Source of the DNA: Chitinophagaceae bacterium 26-R-25
Lineage (GTDB): Bacteria; Bacteroidota; Bacteroidia; Chitinophagales; Chitinophagaceae
Direction of reading: 5' to 3'
Assembly (NCBI GenBank): GCA_029906195.1
Contig: JARWSJ010000002.1
Coordinates: 1,178,001 to 1,242,000, forward strand
Length of the DNA: 64,000 nucleotides
Of the stretch, positions 17,628 through 25,208 are shown in pieces. The notes below the pieces were generated by a model. That model saw nothing but the letters and a program-made list of their open reading frames with translations. It was not told the origin of the DNA and ran no database searches. The position numbers and the translations under genes were made by a program. Numbering within the stretch: the stretch's first letter is position 1; each line of letters opens with the position of its first letter.

Positions 17628-18071
17628 ATGGCTGAAACACTTGGGATGCTTTGTGATAAATTAACGATTGTAAAGTTAAAGCAGTACCATACGGAGGATG
17701 CAGAACGTCTGAAAAGTTTAAATACGCAAGCTACTCAGTTACAGGACGAGATCAACGAATACGTGGCAGACGCCATCGCTGGCAATATACCGGTTGAAAG
17801 GCTAAGTTTTGCGGCCAATAAGGTCTTTAAAAAAGCCGGTAATGAGGTTGCGGATGTAACCGGTGCGATAGGAGAGGTTTTTTATCAATTGGCTGACGTA
17901 AATTGTCGCCTTTGGCACGAGCAGGAAAAGGTGTACGAATTTGAAAAAGTTGCGGCGGAGGAAAAAGATGTCGTTGTAAAACAACTGGCCGTGTTGAACC
18001 TGGAGCGCAATAAATGTATCGATGCCATAAATAATGAATTAATACAATTAGTTTCACAAAAGAATAAATAA
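17628..18071 (+). CDS. Small helical protein at the head of the glycan gene island (DUF4254-like)
   Basis: 147 residues, almost entirely alpha-helical, no signal peptide. The N-terminus TLGMLCDKLTIVKLKQYHT and the later segment LADVNCRLWHEQEKVYEFEK recall the DUF4254 proteins often found in Bacteroidota polysaccharide clusters; the resemblance is from memory and tentative. It opens the plus-strand part of the glycan island, 24 bp before the methyltransferase gene, so it probably acts with surface sugar synthesis. A conserved Trp-His (LWHEQ) might be functional, but no reaction is known. Confidence 0.65.
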   Translation: MAETLGMLCDKLTIVKLKQYHTEDAERLKSLNTQATQLQDEINEYVADAIAGNIPVERLSFAANKVFKKAGNEVADVTGAIGEVFYQLADVNCRLWHEQEKVYEFEKVAAEEKDVVVKQLAVLNLERNKCIDAINNELIQLVSQKNK

Positions 18072-18095
18072 TAAAAATAATTAAACTAACGAGGT

Positions 18096-19361
18096 ATGCA
18101 TATTAAAACAAGAAAGACCTGTCGCGTATGCGGGTCTGCTTCTTTAACGCCGGTTATCGATTTGGGAGAGCAATACTTACAGGGATCATTTATTAAGCCT
18201 GGCAAAGAAATGCCATCAACAAGAAGAATACCTTGTGTAATTGTAAGGTGCAATCCTGAAGTTGACGAGAATGCTTGTGGCCTGTTGCAGATGGAGCACA
18301 GCGTTCCACCGGAGATTTTATATGCAGCCTATTGGTATCGTTCCGGCACCAATAACACCATGCGCCAGCATTTAAAAGGTATCGTAGAAGCGTCTACAGC
18401 AATTCTTAAGCCTAAGGACAAGATCCGTGCGCTGGACATTGGTTGTAACGACGGTACCTTGCTGGGATATTATGATGAGAGCGTTATTAAATATGGTGTG
18501 GACCCATCCGATGTAGCGCAGGAAATTAAACTGCCCAACACATCTGTAGTGCAGGATATCTTCCCCTCAAAGAAAATAGAAGAAGTATTGGCCGGCAATA
18601 AACTGGACATCATTACTTCCATCGCTATGTTCTACGACCTTGAAAATCCAATCGAGTTTGTAAAAGGCATTAAGGACCTTTTATCAAACACCGGCATCTG
18701 GATCTTCGAGATGTCTTACATGCCTAAAATGCTGGAATTGGATTCTTATGATACCATTTGTCATGAGCACCTTGAATACTACAGCCTGGCAGTGTTGGAA
18801 ATCATTTTGAAAAGAGCAGGAATGCGCATTTTCAAAATTTCTTTTAACGATATCAATGGTGGCAGCATCAGATGCTATGCTACACACGACACAAACTTCA
18901 TCTACGACAATCCGGCTGATCTTGTGCTGATAAACGAAGCAAGACAGGCCGAGTTTGACCTGGAACTGGATACAGATAAACCTTACAACGCTTTCAGCAT
19001 CAGAATTCAAAAGATCAAAGTTGAACTTTACAATCTGCTGGTGAAGCTGAAGTCAGAAGGCAAGCGCATTCACATCTACGGAGCATCCACAAAAGGTAAT
19101 ACCATATTGCAGTGGTGCAATATCAACCACCTTTTGATTGATTACGCCGCAGAAAGAAACCCTGATAAATACGGTGCCATGACTTTGGGAACAAATATTC
19201 CTATCATTAGCGAGGCTGACAGCCGTGCCATGAATCCGGATTACTACCTGGTTTTGCCTTGGCACTTTAAAGAAGAGTTTATCGAAAGAGAAAAAGAATC
19301 AATAGAAAAGGGAACAGGATTTATTTTCCCGTTGCCGAAAATTGAGATCATAAAAAAATAA
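18096..19361 (+). CDS. SAM-dependent C-methyltransferase, likely acting on a nucleotide sugar
   Basis: 421 residues in the three-part layout of sugar C-methyltransferases (NovU/TylCIII type). An N-terminal zinc-binding region has Cys9, Cys12, Cys47 and Cys52 (CRVCG, IPCVIVRC). A Rossmann SAM domain has motif I ALDIGCNDGT (112-121) and FEMSYMPKMLEL. The C-terminal domain contains IHIYGASTKGNTILQW (about residues 330-345) typical of Methyltransf_14. Known members add a methyl group to C3 or C5 of a keto-sugar nucleotide; here this would make a branched sugar for the surface polysaccharide. It is followed on the same strand by transferase and sugar-modifying genes with short gaps. Confidence 0.88.
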   Translation: MHIKTRKTCRVCGSASLTPVIDLGEQYLQGSFIKPGKEMPSTRRIPCVIVRCNPEVDENACGLLQMEHSVPPEILYAAYWYRSGTNNTMRQHLKGIVEASTAILKPKDKIRALDIGCNDGTLLGYYDESVIKYGVDPSDVAQEIKLPNTSVVQDIFPSKKIEEVLAGNKLDIITSIAMFYDLENPIEFVKGIKDLLSNTGIWIFEMSYMPKMLELDSYDTICHEHLEYYSLAVLEIILKRAGMRIFKISFNDINGGSIRCYATHDTNFIYDNPADLVLINEARQAEFDLELDTDKPYNAFSIRIQKIKVELYNLLVKLKSEGKRIHIYGASTKGNTILQWCNINHLLIDYAAERNPDKYGAMTLGTNIPIISEADSRAMNPDYYLVLPWHFKEEFIEREKESIEKGTGFIFPLPKIEIIKK

Positions 19362-19408
19362 CTATTGCAGGGATTTTCTGAGAAGCATTAAGATTTTAAA
19401 TACACATT

Positions 19409-20524
19409 TTGAGTTCAGTTAAAAAGGGATTATTTGTCAATTGCAGGCAGGCGCAAGACAGTATTTTCGAATCTGGCCTGATGGTTTATAACTGCCTGAA
19501 ATATTCCGATCAATATAATTTGGATTATCAGGAGATAGATGTAGAAAATCGCTCCATTAAGTTGGGTTATGATTTTTATTTTTTCAACTATCATCCTGCC
19601 ACCATGGCCTGGTTACAGACTTCCAAGCTTAAAAAAGAGCTTGGAGGTCTTGTGATCACCATGATCCTGGAGATATTACCAAACGATCCTTTTGTTATGT
19701 GCCCCGATAGCCATTTTCATGGCTATTGTGTTTTAGACCCGACCATTAAATCCAGGAATAAAAAAGTTTATTCATTTCCCAGACCTTTGGAGGAAACAAA
19801 GAATTTACCTGATTATGTGCCGAATGAAATTCCCGTAATCGGAAGTTTTGGCTTTGCTACAAAAGGGAAAGGCTTCACACACGTAGTGGATGCCGTTAAC
19901 AAGGAATTCGACAAAGCGATCGTGAAGATCAATATTCCTTACGGTGACTTTGTGCCTAACTCGGATGCATATGCGAAAAGAATTTCAGATCTATGCAAAC
20001 AACGGGCTAAGAAGGGGATCGAGGTAATTGTTACGCACGACTACATGAGCAAAGACGACCTGATCAAATGGTGTCGTCGCAATACACTGAATTGTTTCCT
20101 GTACGATCGCCAGATGCCGGGCCTGGCAGCAACAACGGATCAGGCTATCTCCGCCGCGAGACCTTTGTCTGTGTCCAGCAACGAAACGTTCAGGCATATA
20201 CTGGCCTATATTCCGGGTTATCCAAAGGTTTCCCTCAAAGAATCCATAGAAAAATCGCTGGATGCAGTTTTGCAGATGCAAAAGGATTGGTCACCGGAAG
20301 CATTCAAAATCAGGTTCGAAAAAATGCTCCGTGAGTTGATAACAGCCACTCCGGTGCAGAAAAAGGATACGCATGAAATATTTCTTTTACCGCTTTCGAA
20401 AAATAATTTCCTTGAAATAATTGCAAAGCGATACAGGAAGTATAAGAGATACCTTAGTGTCAGAAAACTACAATACGAATTAGCCAGCAGAAAAAAGAAA
20501 AAAACAAATGCAGAACTTATTTAG
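19409..20524 (+). CDS. Putative glycosyltransferase (GT-B-like) of the glycan island
   Basis: 371 residues with two Rossmann-like halves. The first starts at residue 7 (GLFVNCRQAQDSIFESGLMV). The second begins near 145 (PVIGSFGFATKGKGF) and contains NCFLYDRQMPGLAATTDQAI, which has the position of the nucleotide-sugar binding part of GT-B enzymes. The family is not certain and no sugar donor can be named. The start is TTG at 19409; there is no ATG nearby. The end overlaps the FkbM gene by 17 bp, so the two are co-transcribed and probably co-translated. Confidence 0.65.
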   Translation: MSSVKKGLFVNCRQAQDSIFESGLMVYNCLKYSDQYNLDYQEIDVENRSIKLGYDFYFFNYHPATMAWLQTSKLKKELGGLVITMILEILPNDPFVMCPDSHFHGYCVLDPTIKSRNKKVYSFPRPLEETKNLPDYVPNEIPVIGSFGFATKGKGFTHVVDAVNKEFDKAIVKINIPYGDFVPNSDAYAKRISDLCKQRAKKGIEVIVTHDYMSKDDLIKWCRRNTLNCFLYDRQMPGLAATTDQAISAARPLSVSSNETFRHILAYIPGYPKVSLKESIEKSLDAVLQMQKDWSPEAFKIRFEKMLRELITATPVQKKDTHEIFLLPLSKNNFLEIIAKRYRKYKRYLSVRKLQYELASRKKKKTNAELI

Positions 20525-21215
20525 AAAAATCATCAACAAAATAGTTTTGCCAAACTCTCAGCTTACCTATTCGCAATCCGGAGAGGACTTGATTCTGGCA
20601 ACACTCTTTTATAAAAAAGGAATTACTAACCCAACGTATCTCGATATTGGTGCTAATCACCCAACATACATTAGCAACACTTACTACTTTTACATGAGGG
20701 GAAGTAAGGGCGTGTGCATTGAGCCAAATCCGTACCTGGCAAAGAAGATAAAAAGCAAAAGGCCTAAGGATAAGGTTTTAAATATTGGTATAGGCATAAA
20801 TGAAGCGAAAGAGGCTGATTTTTATCTGTTCCCTTACAAGGCGCATGGCTTAAGCACTTTTTCAAAAGAAGAGGCTGAATACTGGAAGGAAGTGGGAATG
20901 AAAAATGTTGGCAAAGTGGCTTATGAAAAGGTCATTAAAGTGCCTTTAAACACGATCAATAATATTATCAAAACAGAATTCAGTTCCGTGCCGGATTTTG
21001 TTTCTATTGATGTGGAAGGCCTTGACCTGGAGATCTTGAAAACACTTGACTTTTCTTTATACCGACCTAAAGTTATTTGTGTAGAGATCCTGGGATACGA
21101 CAAGGACCAGAATGAGTTTAAGAAAACCGAGATTCAGGATTTTCTTGAAAGCAAGAATTACTATTTGTATGCAGACACGCATATTAATGGCATTTTTTTA
21201 AGCAAAGATTTTTAA
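20508..21215 (+). CDS. FkbM family SAM-dependent methyltransferase
   Basis: 235 residues with the FkbM layout. QSGEDLILATLFY precedes motif I YLDIGANHPTYISNT (residues about 45-59), then GVCIEPNPYLAKKIK binds the adenosyl part, and SIDVEGLDLEILKTLDF (about 165-181) is the conserved VDVEG motif. FkbM enzymes O-methylate hydroxyls on sugars or polyketides; in this setting the acceptor is most likely a sugar residue of the surface polysaccharide. It overlaps the preceding gene and is 13 bp before the SDR gene. The region is more AT-rich than the genes on either side. Confidence 0.88.
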   Translation: MQNLFRKIINKIVLPNSQLTYSQSGEDLILATLFYKKGITNPTYLDIGANHPTYISNTYYFYMRGSKGVCIEPNPYLAKKIKSKRPKDKVLNIGIGINEAKEADFYLFPYKAHGLSTFSKEEAEYWKEVGMKNVGKVAYEKVIKVPLNTINNIIKTEFSSVPDFVSIDVEGLDLEILKTLDFSLYRPKVICVEILGYDKDQNEFKKTEIQDFLESKNYYLYADTHINGIFLSKDF

Positions 21216-21228
21216 TAAAAAGAATAAG

Positions 21229-22095
21229 TTGAATTCAATTATTTTCGGTGCCGGCGGACAGGACGGGTTTTATTTATCCCAATTGCTAAGCAGCAAGAAC
21301 ATTGCTGTTGTGCCTGTTTCAAGGGCTTCAGATAACGGCATAGATATTTCCAACTTTGACGATGTTGCGAAATTGGTGAAGGAACACAGCCCTGCATATA
21401 TCTTCCATCTGGCGGCTAACTCCACTACAAGACACGATAGTTTATTTGAAAACCATACGACCATTTGCACGGGCACTTTGAATATTCTTGAAGCTGTAAA
21501 ATTGTATTCACCCAAAACGAAAGTATTCATTTCCGGAAGCGGCCTTCAATTTAAAAATGAAGGCTTGCCAATAAAAGAAACAGATGAATTTGAGGCAAGA
21601 GATGCTTATTCTGTTTGCCGCATTCAATCTGTATATGCTGCCAGGTACTACAGAAGACTTGGCATAAAAACGTATGTCGGGTATTTCTTCAACCACGATA
21701 GCCCGAGAAGAACCGCAAGGCACGTCGCTCAAATGATTGCAGAAGATGTGTTGGCAATAGAACGCGGTGAGGAAAAGACAATAGCCATCGGTGATTTGAC
21801 TGTAAAGAAGGAGTGGGGCTTTGCCGGAGATATCGTGAAGGCAATCTGGACGCTGGTTAATCAAGATGACGTGTTCGAAGCAACGCTGGGCACGGGTCTC
21901 GGCTATTCTATCGAAGAATATTTTGAAGAGTGCTTTAAAATGATAGGAAAGGATTGGAAACAATATGTTCAGCTAAAAGAAGGATTTAAAGCAGAATACA
22001 AACAACTGGTTTCTGATCCGTCAACCATTATGTCTTTAGGCTGGCAGCCGGAAACAAGTTTCGCCGACCTGGTAAAGCTCATGCTTCGTAAATAA
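21229..22095 (+). CDS. GDP-mannose 4,6-dehydratase-like SDR with Arg in place of the catalytic Lys
   Basis: 288 residues, extended short-chain dehydrogenase. The nucleotide motif FGAGGQDGFYLSQLL (residues 6-20) and FFNHDSPRR (about 153-161) are hallmarks of GDP-mannose 4,6-dehydratases, which make the 4-keto-6-deoxy precursor of fucose, rhamnose or perosamine. The active-site YxxxK reads Y127-SVC-R131; the codon is CGC, so the Lys is truly an Arg. The protein is also shorter than typical GMD (about 340-370). It may be a reductase or epimerase relative with changed chemistry. The start is TTG at 21229, right at the Rossmann fold. It lies inside the plus-strand glycan operon. Confidence 0.82.
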   Translation: MNSIIFGAGGQDGFYLSQLLSSKNIAVVPVSRASDNGIDISNFDDVAKLVKEHSPAYIFHLAANSTTRHDSLFENHTTICTGTLNILEAVKLYSPKTKVFISGSGLQFKNEGLPIKETDEFEARDAYSVCRIQSVYAARYYRRLGIKTYVGYFFNHDSPRRTARHVAQMIAEDVLAIERGEEKTIAIGDLTVKKEWGFAGDIVKAIWTLVNQDDVFEATLGTGLGYSIEEYFEECFKMIGKDWKQYVQLKEGFKAEYKQLVSDPSTIMSLGWQPETSFADLVKLMLRK

Positions 22096-22105
22096 AAAGG
22101 TATTT

Positions 22106-23215
22106 GTGAAAATCTTACTCGTACAGTTATACTCCAACGGCGATTGTTTGTATGCAACAACAGTTGCGAGACAAATCAAAAATGATTATCCCGGTTGTCA
22201 TTTAACCTGGGCCGTTGCTTCCTTTTGCAAGTCCATTATTGACAACAATCCTTATGTGGATGACGTGATGGAAGTAAAATCTGTCGTGAAAGATAACGTA
22301 TCAACATACCGATCATTCAAGAAAGAAATAATCGCCCGTCAGCAGCAAGGCGAGTGGGACAAAGTTTTCTACAGCAATATCATTGACGACAACCAGGCTT
22401 ACTACGATGGGTCCATACGGTCCGCGGTACTGAGAAGTTATGGAAGTCCCATCACAGTACCCGTGCAGCCATCGCTTCGGCTGTATGATCATGAAATTGC
22501 AAAGGCTAAAAGTTTTGCAGAAAAGTATAAGCTATCCAATTTTCAAAATGTCATCCTATTCGAATTTGCTCCATTGAGCAGACAGATTCCAATCACAAAA
22601 GAGATTGCAATTGAAATTGCCGAGAATATTGTGCAGGTTGAAAACACTGTTATTATTCTATCATCTGCACTAAAAATAAATCATCCCAATCCTGCTATTA
22701 TCGACGGTAGTGAGCTTTCTTTCAGAGAAACTGCCGCGCTTACACATCATTGCACTATGTTGCTCGGATGCTCAAGCGGCATCACGTGGGTAAGCACATC
22801 AGATGCGGGCAAGCAGTTGCCCATGGTGCAACTCATCAATGCGGAAACAAAATGGGTGAATGCCATTTCGAGGGATTTTGAACGCTTCAATATTCCCACA
22901 GATCATTTGATTGAACTCATTCAGTTTGATAAGGATGAAGTGGTGAGGTGCGTTAAAGATAGCCTCGTAAACTTTGAGCAAGCCAAACTGAAGTACAACA
23001 AACCTTTACCATTACATTTCAGGACAACCCGTTTTATTGTATACAACCTGTTATGTTATCTCCATTTTAAGGCAATAGCAAAACATATACAGGTTAATAA
23101 AGAAGTCTATGGCTTTCGCTTGAAATTCTATGGCGAGGTACTTAGAGGTTTTCTCATGTTCCCTTTCCGTCTGATTCAAAACACGGTACGCAAAAAGATT
23201 TTGAAAAAAGCCTGA
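22106..23215 (+). CDS. Heptosyltransferase-like glycosyltransferase (GT9 family)
   Basis: 369 residues, GTG start at 22106. The N-terminal Rossmann half LLVQLYSNGDCLYATTVAR (4-22) and YPGCHLTWAVAS, PYVDDV match ADP-heptose:LPS transferases. In the second half, SELSFRETAALTHHCTMLLG followed by CSSGITWVS corresponds to the donor-binding loop (usually D/G-S-G-x-x-H). The C-terminus adds a basic region that may contact the membrane. It probably adds a sugar during core or polysaccharide assembly at the inner membrane. It is the last plus-strand gene of the island and converges with the GT2 genes. Confidence 0.82.
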   Translation: MKILLVQLYSNGDCLYATTVARQIKNDYPGCHLTWAVASFCKSIIDNNPYVDDVMEVKSVVKDNVSTYRSFKKEIIARQQQGEWDKVFYSNIIDDNQAYYDGSIRSAVLRSYGSPITVPVQPSLRLYDHEIAKAKSFAEKYKLSNFQNVILFEFAPLSRQIPITKEIAIEIAENIVQVENTVIILSSALKINHPNPAIIDGSELSFRETAALTHHCTMLLGCSSGITWVSTSDAGKQLPMVQLINAETKWVNAISRDFERFNIPTDHLIELIQFDKDEVVRCVKDSLVNFEQAKLKYNKPLPLHFRTTRFIVYNLLCYLHFKAIAKHIQVNKEVYGFRLKFYGEVLRGFLMFPFRLIQNTVRKKILKKA

Positions 23216-23269
23216 TGTGAAGAAGCGTATACAATTTTGATTAAACCCACATTAATCAAAAGAATGCGC

Positions 23270-24127
23270 TTATTTCTTTAATATTCTTGTTGCCGCCAAC
23301 GCTGCATATTGCTTTGTGTAGTAAATAGCCGCGAAAACATACCAGCGCCAATCGGGATAGAATTTATGCATGAAAGTCGCATGGTTTTTAATGCCCATTT
23401 TTCTAACCTGCAAGTGCTTTTCCTTGCTTGAGCTTCCCTTATGTATGTGCATTACTTTGGCCTGTGGCAGGAAATGTATCTTATAGCCCAACTGCCTGAA
23501 CTCCCAGCACCAGAGCGTGTCTTCGCTGTACATAAAGAAGATGTTTGAAAGCTCTTTATTGGGCAGTTGATCAATTATTCTTTTTGGAAACATCATGTAC
23601 GTGCCCCACACCCAATCACAATCCATTTCTCTCTCATGATCGAAATAGTGGTGGAGCATTAATGATTCCCTCTTTTCTTTCGGCATTAGTTTGTAAAACG
23701 GAAATACTTCCAGCAACTCCCATCCAATGGTGCGAAAACGTCGGGCATTGTATTGCTTCCGTCCGTCGGGATACAACAACTGGCTGGTGGTCATGCCTGT
23801 ATCGGGATGTTCGATTAGATAATCGTAAGTGATTTTAGGCGCGTTGTTGATTAACTCGGTATCGCTGTTAAGCAAAAGGATGTGTTCTCCTGATGCATGG
23901 TTTATTCCGAGGTTGTTACCCCCTGTAAAGCCTGTGTTTATTTTGCTGGCAACTAATACTATATCGGGAAACAGTGCCTTGAATTCGTTTGGATCACGCT
24001 CTACAGACGCATTATCTACCAATACAATTTCATACGATAGACCCGTGAGCTTTTCGTGTATGGAACGAATACAATTACATGTTAGCGTAAAAGTATTGTA
24101 GTTGATAATAATGATAGATAACTGCAT
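23270..24127 (-). CDS. Glycosyltransferase family 2
   Basis: 285 residues, GT-A fold: SIIIINYNTFTLTCNCIRSI (4-23), the nucleotide-binding EIVLVDNAS, FTGGNNLGI, then LLLNSDTEL as the DxD-type metal site and MDCDWVWGTYMMFPK with the catalytic region. FFMYSEDTLWCWEFRQLGY (acceptor/ED motif) completes a rhamnosyltransferase-like (WbbL/RfbF) pattern. It likely transfers a sugar to a lipid-linked glycan at the cytosolic face. It is the last gene of the minus-strand run YfhO-GT2-GT2. A degenerate repeat at 24140-24196 separates it from the neighbouring GT2. Confidence 0.92.
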   Translation of the reverse strand: MQLSIIIINYNTFTLTCNCIRSIHEKLTGLSYEIVLVDNASVERDPNEFKALFPDIVLVASKINTGFTGGNNLGINHASGEHILLLNSDTELINNAPKITYDYLIEHPDTGMTTSQLLYPDGRKQYNARRFRTIGWELLEVFPFYKLMPKEKRESLMLHHYFDHEREMDCDWVWGTYMMFPKRIIDQLPNKELSNIFFMYSEDTLWCWEFRQLGYKIHFLPQAKVMHIHKGSSSKEKHLQVRKMGIKNHATFMHKFYPDWRWYVFAAIYYTKQYAALAATRILKK

Positions 24128-24137
24128 TGGTAGTTGT

Positions 24138-24197
24138 GCGTTATGAGTTTTGAGTTATGAGTAATTTGCTGCTATCACAACTTAAAACTTCCTCATT
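24138..24197. repeat. Degenerate inverted repeat between the two GT2 genes
   Basis: GTTATGAGTTTTGAGTTATGAG (first 20 shown as GTTATGAGTTTTGAGTTATG) at about 24140-24161 partly pairs with AACTTAAAACTTCCTCAT at 24179-24196. It resembles the other short-unit elements but is worn. Confidence 0.45.
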
Positions 24198-25206
24198 TTA
24201 CTTTATAAAAAAATGGTTTATTGCCCAGCATCTTGAAAAAATAACTGAGCAACACACCAATGTTTTTAGTGTATTCGATAAAATTTTGCCAGCTGTAGCG
24301 GGCTTTCTTGCCCTTAAAAAGCTTTTCAATAATTAATCCAAAAAAGAAAACCGGCACATCAATTACGTAAAAGAATGTGAGTACCAGGAACCAGCCGATT
24401 CCAAACTCTTTGCGAATGCGTAGTTGTGTAGACACTATCACCTGGCGGCCTCTCCGGTTCCAGAGATTTTTGCCATTGTTCCATTCCTTTTCATCATAAA
24501 AATCGCTGCTGGTACCGCCTCCGATATGAACCACTTTTGGTTCTTCAAACAAGCAAAGCTTGCCTTGTTTTTTTAGTCTTGCGCACCATTCTATTTCTTC
24601 TGCGTACATGAAAAAATCGGGATCGAGTAAACCTGAGCGGGAGAGGACATCTTTTCTTACCATCACAAAAGCACCGATCACCCAATCTACATCGGTAATG
24701 GCGGCAACCGTTGTTACGCTCGGAATTTTTGCATTGAGTTTATAGCCCCAGTATCTGACAAACGAGCCGAGGTAAGGCAGCGGAAGGAGCGTATTCAAGC
24801 CCCCTTTCATAACATGCGCCCCGGATATCTGGTGTGTGCCATCGGTATTCAGTAGTTGAACACCACACGCAACATATTCCTTATGCGCTTCAAACAGTGC
24901 TACTGTTTTATACAATGCATTCTCCTGGACAATGGTATCAGTATTTAGGAGAAGAATGTTTCTTCCCGTAGCGTATGGAATGCCAGCGTTATTGCCACGA
25001 GCAAAGCCGGCATTGTAATCAAGTTGTATCCATTTTAAATCTGGATACAACCTGGTTACTTTTTCCTGACTATTATCTTCAGAGTTATTGTCTACTACAA
25101 TGATTTCGAAGGAAATGCCCGTTGTTTCTTTATAAATACTATCCAGGCAATCAATTAATAATCCGGCTGATTTATAATTTACAAATATGATCGATAGATC
25201 TGTCAT
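24193..25206 (-). CDS. Glycosyltransferase family 2, membrane-associated
   Basis: 337 residues. The N-terminal GT-A domain has LSIIFVNYKSAGLLIDCLDS, FEIIVVDNNSED, FARGNNAGI, LLLNTDTIV and VDWVIGAFVMVRKDV followed by FMYAEEIEWCARLKKQG. The C-terminus adds a hydrophobic segment (IGWFLVLTFFYVIDVPVFFFG, about 280-300) that likely anchors it to the membrane. It is a paralogue of the downstream GT2 and is probably another rhamnosyl- or related transferase of the same glycan. It follows the YfhO gene by 2 bp, which shows a shared transcript. Confidence 0.92.
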   Translation of the reverse strand: MTDLSIIFVNYKSAGLLIDCLDSIYKETTGISFEIIVVDNNSEDNSQEKVTRLYPDLKWIQLDYNAGFARGNNAGIPYATGRNILLLNTDTIVQENALYKTVALFEAHKEYVACGVQLLNTDGTHQISGAHVMKGGLNTLLPLPYLGSFVRYWGYKLNAKIPSVTTVAAITDVDWVIGAFVMVRKDVLSRSGLLDPDFFMYAEEIEWCARLKKQGKLCLFEEPKVVHIGGGTSSDFYDEKEWNNGKNLWNRRGRQVIVSTQLRIRKEFGIGWFLVLTFFYVIDVPVFFFGLIIEKLFKGKKARYSWQNFIEYTKNIGVLLSYFFKMLGNKPFFYKVK

Positions 25207-25208
25207 TA

